DNA of 64,000 bases from Dendrocalamus latiflorus (taxonomy: Eukaryota; Streptophyta; Magnoliopsida; Poales; Poaceae). A program made the translations under genes and the position numbers. The stretch's first letter is position 1, and each line of letters starts with the position of its first letter. The DNA lies in the NCBI GenBank assembly GCA_017311315.1, contig CM029640.1:17047512-17111511 (forward strand), read 5' to 3'. Positions 56,401 to 64,000 of this stretch are shown in pieces. Below the pieces are notes generated by a model. It made no database searches. It saw nothing but the letters and a program-made list of their open reading frames with translations, and had not been told where the DNA came from.

Positions 56401-58167
56401 AAACTAAATCACAAGAAAAAAATCTAAGAGCTTATAATGGAAAAGAAGAAAGCATATACCATCAAGCTTGAGAAACCCCAGCCCTAAAACAGCAACATCC
56501 TGGCATGCCCGTCTGTTCAGTCTTGTTATGCCACTATGATTAAAAGGAGATCAGAGATCAGATTATTTGGAGATATTATGAAAATGATTGTGCAAAGTGC
56601 ACAAGAGTACCGTGAAAGCAAGAGAATATCACTTTGAGCCCTTTCATTCACAAACTTTGCATCATTGTAAACAAATTTGCAAGCTTCAGACAATGCTCGA
56701 TTAGAATAGACTGATTTTTTCTGAGCTGCAACTTGATTATCTGACAATTGAGAAATTCCTCTCGCATGCTCTTCAAATTCCCTGAAACAATTATGAATGG
56801 ATTATATCCACTTAAAACATGGTCATGTGTAGAGATGGCAATGGGTACCCGATACCCGAATACCCGACGGGTTTTACCCGATAAAGAGACGGGTATGAAA
56901 AATTTTATGTACCCATGAGTACGTTATTGGACGAAATCCTCTACCCGCCGGGTAGGCGGGTGCGGGTGTGGGTATATACTACCCATACCCGCCTACCCGC
57001 GGGTAATGAATACCCGCATTAGACAACTAGACATCCCACTCAAATGTTAATTTTATTATCTACTTGTTGTTGATTGTTTATTTGTTTGTCATATGTTGAT
57101 ATGGTCATGTCAAGTATGTTTATGTGATGTACTAATTTTGATCATTAGACGCTTTTGTGCTTGGCATGTATGATTAATGAATGTCTAAATTGATGATATT
57201 CTTATGTGTTGAACCGGGTATGCTTGCGGGTACGGGTTACCCGTCGGGTAGTAATACCCGCGCGGGTACAGGTATGGGTAAATTTTCCTACCCGCGTGCG
57301 GATACGGGTAACCCGACGGGTAAATTTACACCTAGCGGGTACGGATATGGAATGGCAATACCCGATGAGTATTTACCCGTTGCCATCTCTAGTCATGTGC
57401 AGCTTAGCACATAGGCTCGTGTAATCCTGGTACAAAACATCAGTTTATGTTGGAAGAAATTAGATATGTACGAAAATAATGAAAGCCACTACATGAAACA
57501 AGAGGAAATCTTCTATGGCACTTAAAGTCCTATAAATCTTCAGCTGACTGAGTTGGATATTTTAAGTCAATTTCTTGAAGCGTCCCAGCTGAATTATTTT
57601 ACATGACTTGCAGGGCAATGACCAATAAATGTACCAGGTTGAATGTACCAAGGCCATGGCCCATGGGATATCCAGCAAACCACAACTTGACTGACAAAAA
57701 TGTCATAAAACATGTCAAATTTAATGACAGTAGGAACATACGAAGATGGTGTATTTTCCATGCTCTAAAATATACACAGATTCTGAAGCATTGGTCATTT
57801 GATTTAAAAATAAGCTCAGAGACTGGTAGATGTAGTTCAAAATTTACCTGTAAGGATTGATGCCATCTTCAGAACTCTTGCATTCTTTAGTTTCACTGCT
57901 ATTATGAGAACCATAAGAATGACACCGAACATTCTGGCCTCGTCGGAACAGGGAACCATTGGACTTCCCATTGGTTTGCCCATGTCTATCATTTGGACAG
58001 AGCCTGAAGACTAAGTGATATCCATTCATCCACTTCCTTACCTCTACTTTTTGGGGTATACAATTCAATGCAATGCAATGCAGTCCTTTCAGCTTACATG
58101 GCATTCCGTATTGATCATTATAGCAAACCCCACTAGCTGCTACAGTGCCAGAGATATGTCTAGCCAT
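33082..58167 (-). CDS. Senescence-associated SPA15/AAF-like protein (tentative), 12 coding exons
   Basis: Coding exons in transcription order: 57848-58167, 56611-56781, 56460-56533, 56298-56374, 56112-56183, 55837-55905, 35386-35432, 35123-35246, 34978-35046, 34798-34901, 33549-33624, 33082-33255. All introns are GT-AG and every phase agrees, giving 1377 nt (458 residues) without a stop. The start codon follows a splice acceptor at about 58190. The N-terminus (about residues 1-30) could be a chloroplast transit peptide. Conserved-looking stretches include YSNRALSEACKFVYNDAKF (about 132-150), ALEADLRRADLVVRRRAMED, ITLEKNGKTLELFP, YWSMASALSEADGIDY and ALANALAAAPSMWTLGNAG (about 378-396); the C-terminus is alanine-rich and helical. 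I associate this pattern with plant SPA15/AAF plastid proteins linked to leaf senescence; that is memory, not a search. Biochemical role unknown. Intron 6 (35433-55836) is 20.4 kb because of a retrotransposon complex. Confidence 0.85.
34264..34493. mobile_element. MITE-like inverted repeat in intron 10
   Basis: The left arm attggttttgac...tttctttctaattatcatcc and right arm ggatgatagttaggaagaaa...gttttgggtatt pair over roughly 65 bp with mismatches. The centre holds a purine-rich ggggggattt...gaagggggga stretch. No convincing target duplication was found, so the class is open. Confidence 0.5.
35433..36183 (-). other. Intron 6, original sequence, 3' portion
   Basis: Non-coding intron sequence between exon 7 and the ATAAG duplication (36184-36188) of the retrotransposon complex. 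With 55704-55836, and counting one ATAAG, it reconstructs a pre-insertion intron of about 890 bp. Confidence 0.75.
36189..39872 (+). repeat. LTR copy 1 (3684 bp)
   Basis: Begins TGTAACACCCC and ends GGGGTCCGACA. It includes an AT-rich palindromic patch (about 36290-36325), a GC-rich CpG-dense block (about 36540-37580), and a region with repeated ggtggatgtaacc motifs (38430-39185). Overlapping long ORFs in the GC block on both strands are compositional. Base 38717 is T. Confidence 0.95.
38430..39185 (+). repeat. Reiterated GGTGGATGTAACC motif in LTR copy 1
   Basis: Copies or near-copies at about 38429, 38713, 39030, 39092 (ggtggaagtaacc), 39127, 39149 and 39171, interleaved with three gagggatgtactc phrases near 38961-39075. 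The same cluster occurs in LTR 2 (+7914) and LTR 3 (+15826). Function unknown; it could be a regulatory cluster. Confidence 0.75.
39877..39888 (+). other. Primer-binding site 1
   Basis: TGGTATCAGAGC, the tRNA-Met type site, 4 bp after the end of LTR 1 (ccgaca, then gagc). Confidence 0.92.
40079..41092 (+). CDS. Gag-like protein, 337 residues, copy 1
   Basis: The open frame starts at the first ATG after the leader and is uninterrupted. Order: an N-terminal conserved-looking block (MAGAAPVGPWDHISHGESEG, then GFAEILRQLLRCLGYTRPPV); a helical, possibly coiled-coil segment at about residues 140-215 (AFQAAERERLAAEAGLERLR); a Pro-Ala-Val repeat region at about 220-270 (APVPAPVPAPATAPV); an Arg-Ser-rich region at about 290-325 (SPSRSRSRSPS); and the C-terminus with CVFCGQTHP, half of a zinc-knuckle pattern. 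No standard gag family was recognised. The likely role is packaging element RNA in trans with proteins from an autonomous partner. GC-rich codon use contrasts with the AT-rich surroundings. Confidence 0.75.
   Translation: MAGAAPVGPWDHISHGESEGGFAEILRQLLRCLGYTRPPVYRGRRAHIHSMDLWTMEVFINARDSNRELHSHTIHAEPPRMYLVDAIQDAARLAVAHLCQVHEERLRQTPFVHSPRICQGQFLPDRLDHRVDNPQLSHQIQLTQAMSVSYAFALQEIGHLRILLTASLQQSDVLSAQLNRYLIAFQAAERERLAAEAGLERLRATAAYPLPTSPAPTPVSAPVPAPVPAPATAPVTTSAPATAPVTAPAPASDPVLAPAQRQGPRPRLTACISVRPPSNGTLAEPSRGRRPSRSRPSNNGSSPSRSRSRSPSIVSCSRFPGDCVFCGQTHPRSPEVD
44088..44100 (+). other. Polypurine tract 1
   Basis: AAGGGGGGTGGGA, followed by TC and the LTR 2 start TGTAACACC. It sits after a Tekay/Del-like 3' pol end sequence (tcggggacgagattcc). 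Confidence 0.88.
44103..47786 (+). repeat. LTR copy 2 (3684 bp, shared middle LTR)
   Basis: Serves as the 3' LTR of unit 1 and the 5' LTR of unit 2, with a polypurine tract on its left and a primer-binding site on its right. No target duplication lies at either edge. Base 46631 is T, as in LTR 1. I saw no other difference from LTR 1. Confidence 0.95.
47791..47802 (+). other. Primer-binding site 2
   Basis: TGGTATCAGAGC after LTR 2, identical to site 1. Confidence 0.92.
47993..49006 (+). CDS. Gag-like protein, 337 residues, copy 2
   Basis: The predicted protein is identical to that at 40079-41092, with the same start context (tttttagatggcc) and the same domain order. Complete identity of a 1 kb ORF between the two units supports very recent duplication or ongoing homogenisation. 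Confidence 0.75.
   Translation: MAGAAPVGPWDHISHGESEGGFAEILRQLLRCLGYTRPPVYRGRRAHIHSMDLWTMEVFINARDSNRELHSHTIHAEPPRMYLVDAIQDAARLAVAHLCQVHEERLRQTPFVHSPRICQGQFLPDRLDHRVDNPQLSHQIQLTQAMSVSYAFALQEIGHLRILLTASLQQSDVLSAQLNRYLIAFQAAERERLAAEAGLERLRATAAYPLPTSPAPTPVSAPVPAPVPAPATAPVTTSAPATAPVTAPAPASDPVLAPAQRQGPRPRLTACISVRPPSNGTLAEPSRGRRPSRSRPSNNGSSPSRSRSRSPSIVSCSRFPGDCVFCGQTHPRSPEVD
52000..52012 (+). other. Polypurine tract 2
   Basis: AAGGGGGGTGGGA before LTR 3, identical to tract 1. Confidence 0.88.
52015..55698 (+). repeat. LTR copy 3 (3684 bp)
   Basis: Ends GGGGTCCGACA, directly followed by the ATAAG duplication and host intron. One substitution from LTRs 1 and 2 was noticed: C at 54543 (in an ACG context) where the others have T (38717, 46631). 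Confidence 0.95.
55704..55836 (-). other. Intron 6, original sequence, 5' portion
   Basis: Host intron between the retrotransposon duplication and the exon 6 donor. Nothing else was seen. Confidence 0.75.
55837..58167 (-). CDS. 5' exon block of the SPA15/AAF-like gene (exons 1-6)
   Basis: Six exons of 320, 171, 74, 77, 72 and 69 bp, encoding roughly residues 1-261. They contain many charged helical segments (ARKDTQKIDHSVKERAARL, ILKERAQSNLKKAADQHWSD), suggesting a helical or coiled protein. Exon 6 ends AAG|GTAGC in phase 0, which fits exon 7 across the large intron. Confidence 0.85.
56830..57391. mobile_element. hAT-type MITE, 562 bp, in intron 1 of the coding region
   Basis: Terminal inverted repeats tagagatggcaatgggtacc (left) and, reverse-complemented, tagagatggcaacgggtaaa (right). 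Flanked by the 8 bp duplication GTCATGTG (56822-56829 and 57392-57399). Both halves are crowded with ACCCG/CGGGT motifs. The centre is AT-rich and non-coding. Confidence 0.95.
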
Positions 58168-58189
58168 ATGAGCAGAAGCTGTGTGTTTA

Positions 58190-58983
58190 CTGTAAATTAT
58201 GATACTTAGGCCCTATAAACAATCCCAATTATGCCTTCATTAAGCAGATTTCCCAGCCAGTTTGAAATTCTGATCTGTAATCCTTTTCATTACCTGATGT
58301 CAAATATGGACATAAGTTTCACGTCACAATAAGTGGGCACATATCACACGTTTAGTGCAAAAACTCTACGTTACATCATACAGATATTGATAATCGTTTC
58401 TAGATAAAAAAAAAGAATTTAATAAGTGCATCAAGGGTAGCATGTAAGATGTATGTCCACTAACAAATACGTGCACTAATTGTTTGTTCAACAGACCATA
58501 AAAGATGATCAGGTCAGACCATACAGTTGAGAACGACATTAAGACACACTGAAAAATGGTACTTGTAGACTTGTAGTAACAGTTGCTTCGAAACTCTACG
58601 GAAGAATTCCAAAGTTAAGAAGAAGCCAATCCTACCTAGAGAAGTGCAACTGTGCAAGGTGTGTGTTTGTGCAAGATGCATAACAAGCATATGGAAGATG
58701 AGTGATTCAAGAGTTTCACGATTCCAAAAGTATTAGAGTAAAAGATTTCATCCATCCTCAGCCAGTATTCCCATGGAAACATCTAACATCTTCAAATATA
58801 GCACCAAATTATGAGCTTCGGTAATTTACAGAGGCTTTTGACTGAAACTAGTTTACAAACAAGCTCAGCAGCTTCGGAACATATCCCAGTCCTTTTCACA
58901 ACTTATACTACCCAGAAAAGCATGTACAAAATAATCAAACGGGAAAGGTATACAGCTAGACACCAAAGAACGATTGGACTTAC
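58190..58983 (-). other. 5' UTR intron of the SPA15/AAF-like gene
   Basis: Lies between a donor at about 58983 (AAACA|GTAAGT on the minus strand) and an acceptor at about 58190 (TTTACAG|TAAAC), 22 bases upstream of the ATG. No coding sequence on the minus strand; the plus-strand frame at 58811 is compositional. The boundaries come from consensus sites only. Confidence 0.55.
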
Positions 58984-59230
58984 TGTTTCATGTGTAGTAG
59001 GTGGAGGCCGGAGATGGGAGGGGAGGGGAGGAGAGAGAGAGATGCGAGGAGCAAGGTGGTGGATGCTATGGAGGAGCCGAGCAGGGGAAGGAGAAGGAGA
59101 TACTGGAAGCAGCAAGGAGTGCGACGCGGGGCCACACAAGTTGGGGCAGCGAAGCGGTAGCCACTAGTTGCCCTGCGGCGGGAGGCGGTCTGGGCCCCTC
59201 CTCCTAATCCGATCTTCTGTGGCAGCCATA
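58984..59230 (-). promoter_or_regulatory. Non-coding first exon / 5' UTR and core promoter region
   Basis: GC-rich with a CT-repeat on the minus strand (ctctctctcctcccctcccc, from about 59040 down to 59010). Such pyrimidine patches are common in plant 5' UTRs near transcription starts. It ends in a consensus donor. The upper limit is uncertain, and no clear TATA box was fixed. Confidence 0.5.
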
Positions 59231-59763
59231 CATTGCCGGTAAGTGTTCCCTTGCAAGCTGGAACGCTAGATTGGATATTGGCTAAGTTCTGTTCGACTTA
59301 TAATTTATATTACAGTAACTAATTTTTAAATGATATATTTATTTAAGACATGGTTAATAAAAGGATTATAGTAAAAAGTGTACTAAATTCAGCTGTACTG
59401 TTTAAAATTATATATGACTATTTTCTTTTACGTACTGCCTCTTGTAAACACACAGAATTCAAATATTGAAACCATAAATTGTCAGCTATCAATCCAAAAA
59501 AACCCATCCATTGACTTGGCACACCTGGTGGCGGGTAATTTAGGGAAGCTGCTAGCCAACGTGCTTTTTCTTTAAAGAAAAAACAAGAGCAGGAGCTCTA
59601 TGATTCATCTTAAGGAGAAGAGAAAATGCATCGGTTCCCATAAGCTACATCAATAGATACATCTAAGAGAGGCAACACTAACACCGAGAAGAGTCAAATC
59701 TAAAACTCTGACCAAAACACTAAAAACCCACAAGACAAACACCTTAGAGAGCAACATCCCTTA
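59231..59763. other. Upstream flank, no feature assigned
   Basis: AT-rich. 59280-59400 shares phrases (acagtaactaa, ttttaaatga) with the MITE-like element at 60303-60551, perhaps a fragment of the same family. Ends with a TTA duplication. Confidence 0.45.
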
Positions 59764-60038
59764 GGGCATCTGGAGTGTATATAACCCAAGGGGTCTTAAC
59801 GTGGGTCCTATCTAAACCTTAAGGCTGACTCCATAGTGTATATAACCCAAGGGGCCTATGACGGTCCCACTTGGCAGATAAAGAAAAATTGTATTTTAAT
59901 ACTTGTGGCCAAGTCTTTAGCTTGAGGACCAGCCTTAAGCCTTTTTTGCTTATAGCCTGCTTAAGGTCACCCCTGTAATGTATAAGATTGACCTTAAGGT
60001 AGCTTAAGACCCTCTATTTTCATACACTACAGATGCCC
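59764..60038. mobile_element. Tourist-like (PIF/Harbinger) MITE, 275 bp
   Basis: Ends gggcatctggagtgtat (left) and, reverse-complemented, gggcatctgtagtgtat (right). Flanked by TTA at 59761-59763 and 60039-60041. The phrase gtgtatataacccaagggg occurs twice near the left end (about 59777 and 59838). Confidence 0.9.
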
Positions 60039-60302
60039 TTAGCACACAACAAAGCCTAAAGCTAGCCATCCATGAGACCAGGCAAACACCTTGTGCTCGC
60101 CAATGTGCTATCCCATTGAAATAGCACGTTGAACCTAGTTTCAAATTTCGGCCCAGTGAGTTTCGTACATAATGAATTCCTCTAAAATTTCTCTAAGTCC
60201 AATGTGCTAAAAAAAATCTCAAGAAAACGGTTAATTCTTAATTTCTTGGTCCAGCTAGAGTCTAATCATCAACCTCCACGTAGAACCTTTCCAGCAAGAA
60301 CA

Positions 60303-60551
60303 AGGGTCCTGCTCTTTTCAGCTTTTAAAAGTTGTTTTTCGGCTTTTCTACAGTAACTAACTTTTAAATGAAGTATTTTTTTCAAGATAGGATCTACTAA
60401 TTAATTGTAGTACATACTTTGCCGACTTCATTTATATCAACAAAAACCGCACATGAATTTCTGTTACTCTATAATCTCTCACACAAACAGCCCAAAAGCG
60501 ACAAGCCACAGCCAAAAGCCATAAGCTCCAGCTAAAAAGAACAGGCCCCTT
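60303..60551. mobile_element. MITE-like inverted repeat
   Basis: Left end aagggtcctgctcttttcag and right end, reverse-complemented, aaggggcctgttctttttag form imperfect terminal inverted repeats. Sub-terminal agcttttaaaag / ccaaaagcc words also pair. No target duplication was recognised, so the superfamily is open. Confidence 0.6.
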
Positions 60552-61199
60552 GTCAGCTAAGTTTAAGAGAGTGGGCAGCGGTGGGATGGATGTGAAAGAG
60601 GCGAGGGGTAGTGCGGCATAAACGTGTTAAGACACATCATGTAGATTAACCCAAATTTCTCCTTCACACTAGCCAAATGCATGTGTGTTATAATGAATCT
60701 CAAATAATTAATAACGTAAATTCTAAACTCTCAAATAAAATACCATGCAAATTCAACAATACTTGGATATTTTAGAAAGTGAAACCAGCCAATGAAGAAC
60801 AAATTGCCAAAAGTATTCGAACTAATAAAGTTGAGAATATGTAAGGGTTTTGTGTTACCTTAAGCACATGTTGTAATAAATGCTTGTAAAAAAACTGCAC
60901 CCAATCAATTTTTATAGATACCACCAACCCACCACTACAACACACAAAGTTCCTCACCTGCCAATCATATTTGGCAAGAGACTGGTGTAGATAGAAGCGA
61001 TGGCAAAACATTATTGTAGCTATTGTCATCTAAGGTCTAAAAGAAAGAAGAATATTAAAATAGATAGACAAGCTTAGCAAATTTCCAAAATAAATGAGAT
61101 TCACTTGAGAGGGAGAAGGAAATTACATACAGTTTCAATCTAATCCCAACAACCCGAATAAATAAGAGTTGTATTTCTGACTCCTTGCTTTAAGTAATA
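60552..61199. other. Unannotated sequence
   Basis: AT-rich; no coding motif, repeat end or RNA gene recognised on either strand. Confidence 0.5.
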
Positions 61200-61499
61200 T
61201 CATCTTTCCTTGATAAGGAAAACATCTAATTCTTCCCTAGTGAAGTACCAAGAGTACATGTGCTCACATGATGATTTCTCAATGATCTTGGATTCCACAC
61301 CCATCAGTGTGTTTGAGAAATCCTGCCAAAGAACCCCTCCACAACTTACCTCTGAAATATTTAAAGGAAGTTGCAGAAATAACTCTTGGCTATTCGTATA
61401 CTGGTTTTTTATCACTTGTGCTGAACAACCTGCAGAGCCACGAAATTTAGATAAGGAACTATCTATGTCGAAAATCAACATAATGCTTGAGTGGAGCAA
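61200..61499 (-). other. Unrecognised open frame, 99 codons
   Basis: Starts MLHSSIMLIFDIDSSLSKF and ends with a charged stretch. Not recognised. It holds an internal donor-like CTGCAG|GTTG at about 61430, so it could be part of a spliced exon or chance. No neighbouring exons were found. Composition does not distinguish it from its surroundings. Confidence 0.2.
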
Positions 61500-62629
61500 C
61501 AGACATTATAAATGACAAACAAATATATACAAATGATAACTAAAGTAGACATCTTGTGCAAGGACCTATTTCCTTGATAGCTTGCTATAACTGTATTCAC
61601 TAAGCCCTACGCCGTAAAGTTTTTTTTCTCTTTCCTCATATAGAAGAGGAAACAAAAGATCTTTCTTCTAGCTATCTTTAACCAGGCTTTACCATCTTAT
61701 GGCTATCTTTAACCATGCTTTAGCATAAATAATAAAAATTTCTCATAGAAAAAAGGAAACTAAATTATATTAAGAAATAAGATGCGACAAGAAACTCTTT
61801 AATTTCTTTCCCCAACTAAAAAAGTGAAGTAGGTCACAGTTATCAAAGCAATTTTAACTTCTCCAATTTTGCTAATGGTAGTGGGATTTTGCAGATGCAA
61901 AATGAACATTGTAACAAGTTAGTCTGCGCACTTCTAGTTGAAGACCAATACATTCATTTTAATGAACTTGTTTGACGCAAGAAATCGCTCACGGGTTTCT
62001 TGCCGTGGGGTATAAGGTGCGGGCGTGCCAGTGTACTAAAGTATACAAAAATAGATAAACACAACAAAACTAGGGAAAACATGTATTTTATTCATTGATT
62101 TGAGAATAACAAAATTACAAGTTCCCTATATATGTATATATATATGCGCTCCATAGCCTGCTTTGCATAGCAGATCTGACATAGGTGATGTGGTCTCCTA
62201 GTTTCCGGGGCCTCGAAAGGCTCCCGGTTAATTACATCCACAGGGTGAGCCCACAGAATACCTCTGATTAAGCTATGTATTGATCGTCGTCTTCAGTCTT
62301 CGCTTCATGTTCTCCATGCATGTGATAAATGGTTGATCTAGATGTGGGTGTTGGCATTGTTCATAGCCTCGTCAGTCTACGGGGCCATTGAAAATGTAGC
62401 CCTTGCATTGGCCACGCCTGCCTATGCCACTCGACGTCATCAGTATCAAGCAACACAAGAGAACAGGATGATTAAGCATGTGCAGGAGTCGCTTCAAGCA
62501 TGATTGATCTGACGGTAATGGCAGCAGAATCAGTATCATAGACATAGCCTGAGTGGTGAGATTAGCAGAGCAGGACATTGGGGTCAAGTATTAACATAGT
62601 CGATAGTGACTGCTGGGAAGGACTTCTCG
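61500..62629. other. Unannotated sequence, possibly LTR-related
   Basis: AT-rich to about 62170, with a TATA-like tatatatatacatatatag on the minus strand (about 62125), then more GC-rich. The arrangement could be a minus-strand LTR or leader preceding the minisatellite, but no TG...CA limits, primer site or second copy are visible. Confidence 0.35.
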
Positions 62630-63195
62630 AAAGTTAGAAGCCATCGGCATTTGGGAGTAACTAATAGTCGAAAGTTGAGAACCATCGGCAGAAACCATCA
62701 GATATCGGATGTAGTTGGTAGTCGAAAGCCAGAAGCCATCAGCAACCGAACGTAGGTGTTGGCCGAAAGCAGGAAGCCAGATGCAATCAAATGTAGTTGG
62801 TGATCGAAAGTTGGAAGCCATTGGCAATTGGAAATAGTCGAAGATTGAAAGCCAGAAGCCCTCAGCAATTGGAAGTAGTTGAAGGTCAAAAACCAAAAGC
62901 ACTCAGTGGTCGAAAGCTAGAAGCCATTGGTAATTGGAAGTAGTCGAAGGTCGAAAGCCAGAAACCCTCAGCGATCGAACGTAGTTGGCGGTCGAAAGCC
63001 AGAAGCCATCGACAATCGAAAACAGCCAAAGGACAAAAGCCGGAAGCCATCGGTAATCGTACGTAATTGGTGGTAGCTAGAAACCATCAGCAATCAGATG
63101 TAGTCAGTAGTCAAAAGCCGAAAGCCATCAACAATTCAACGTAGTTGATGGTCACAAGCTAGAAGCCATCAACAATCGAACGTAGTTGTTGATCA
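62630..63195. repeat. Minisatellite section A, unit about 41 bp
   Basis: About 14 degenerate units of the form cgaaagccagaagccatc + ggcaatcgaacgtag + ttggtggt, 41 bp, with some shortened or extended units. Non-coding, since 41 is not a multiple of 3 and no frame persists. Confidence 0.85.
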
Positions 63196-63450
63196 AAGCA
63201 GCCATGGTCGAAAACCATTAGAAAGCGTCCATGGTCGAAAGCCATCATGGTCGAAACCCATCGGAAGATGTCTATGGTCGAAAGCCATCATAGTCAAAAC
63301 CCATCAAAAGATGTCCGTAGTCAAAAGCTATTGTGGTCGAAACCCATCGGTAGTAGTCCATGGTCGAAACCCATCGGAAGTTGTCCATGGTCAAAAAGCC
63401 ATCGACCGATCACTCATAGTTGAAAGTCAAGAGCAGTTAACCATCGCTAT
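63196..63450. repeat. Minisatellite section B, unit about 43 bp
   Basis: Units of the form cgaaagccatcatggt + cgaaacccatcgg + aagatgtccatggt, 43 bp, with truncated units near 63360-63450. It shares the cgaaagccatc core with section A and ends by grading into section C. Confidence 0.8.
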
Positions 63451-64000
63451 TGGTCGTAAGTGGGCAGCCATTGACCATCGATCATGGTCATAAATTGGGA
63501 GCCTTCGACCATGGCTCGTGGTCGTACGTCAGAAGCCGTCGACCATCGCTCATGGTCGTAGGTCAAAAGCCCTCAACCATCGCTCGTGGTCATAAGTTAG
63601 AAGCCGTCGACCATCGCTCCTGGTCATACATGGGTAGCCATCGACCATCGGTCCTGGTCATAAGTCGGAAGCCATCAACCATCGCTAGTGGTCATAACTC
63701 AGAAGCCATCGACCATCGCTCGTGGTCGTAAGTTGGCAGCCGTTGACCATCGATTGTGGTCATAAATCGGGAGCCTTCGACCATGGCTCATGGTCGTACA
63801 TCGTAAGCCGTCGACCATCGCTCGTGGTCGTAAGTCGGAAGCCATCGCCCATCACTCGTGGTTTTAAGTCGGAAGCCATCGACCATCACTTGTGGTCATA
63901 GGTCGGAAGCCCTCAACCATCGCTTATGGTCGTAAGTCGGAAGTTGTCGACCATCTTTCATGGTCGTAGGTCAAAATTCCTCAACCATCGCTCGTGGTCG
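63451..64000. repeat. Minisatellite section C, 34 bp unit, runs off the right edge
   Basis: About 16 units of the form cgtaagtcggaagccatc + gaccatcgctcgtggt. Length is constant at 34 bp with frequent transitions such as gtcgta/gtcata and gaccatc/aaccatc. The array is still running at base 64000. Confidence 0.93.

Noticed and set aside
59270..59430. Fragment resembling the MITE-like element at 60303-60551
   Set aside because: Only short AT-rich phrases match (acagtaactaa, ttttaaatga); no ends or duplication, so not called as an element.
62630..64000. Regular short repeats resembling a CRISPR array
   Set aside because: Units are contiguous with no unique spacers, are degenerate, and lie in plant nuclear DNA with no cas genes. 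It is a minisatellite.

Overview
This window is plant nuclear DNA, almost certainly from a grass (Poaceae). It is dense in LTR retrotransposons (Ty3-gypsy, Ty1-copia, a Maximus/SIRE-type element and a long-LTR non-autonomous element), CACTA and hAT transposons and Tourist-type MITEs. Only one cellular gene is convincingly supported, and it has plant GT-AG introns. No bacterial, organellar, rRNA or tRNA genes were seen.

Layout. 1-9079: a minus-strand Ty3-gypsy element whose 3' LTR runs off the left edge. It is decayed and carries a Tourist-like MITE in its reverse transcriptase, a probable hAT-like insertion in gag, and a large near-perfect fold-back (about 350 bp arms) in its leader. It sits inside the gag of a minus-strand Copia element (9080 to about 9735). 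10256-14881: a CACTA element with perfect CACTA ends and a GCT target duplication. It contains a domain fragment typical of CACTA-associated genes and is itself interrupted by an 1150 bp hAT element with an 8 bp duplication. 15969 to about 22729: a decayed minus-strand Copia lacking its 5' LTR. It abuts a plus-strand Maximus-like element (22730-29823) that lacks pol and the first half of its 5' LTR. 30103-32662: an internally deleted Copia with intact GTATG duplications.

33082-59230 (minus strand): a cellular gene with 12 coding exons and one non-coding 5' exon. Every exon-intron phase agrees, giving an uninterrupted 458-residue protein. It resembles the chloroplast senescence-associated SPA15/AAF family; that name is from memory and tentative. 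Intron 6 of the coding region is 20.4 kb. Nearly all of it is one antisense LTR retrotransposon complex (36189-55698) bounded by a single pair of ATAAG duplications and laid out LTR-internal-LTR-internal-LTR. The LTRs are 3684 bp each and near-identical. Each internal region carries an open 337-residue gag-like ORF and no pol. This is the structure expected from unequal recombination between the LTRs of a very young insertion. Other introns hold a hAT MITE (56830-57391) and a MITE-like inverted repeat (about 34264-34493).

59764-62629: upstream flank with a Tourist MITE and a second MITE-like element. 62630-64000: a minisatellite whose unit changes from about 41 bp to about 43 bp to exactly 34 bp, still running at the right edge.

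Most strongly supported: element boundaries with matching target duplications, the tandem LTR complex, and the exon chain. Least certain: the gene family name, the hAT-like insertion in the gypsy gag, and the content of 60.5-62.6 kb.
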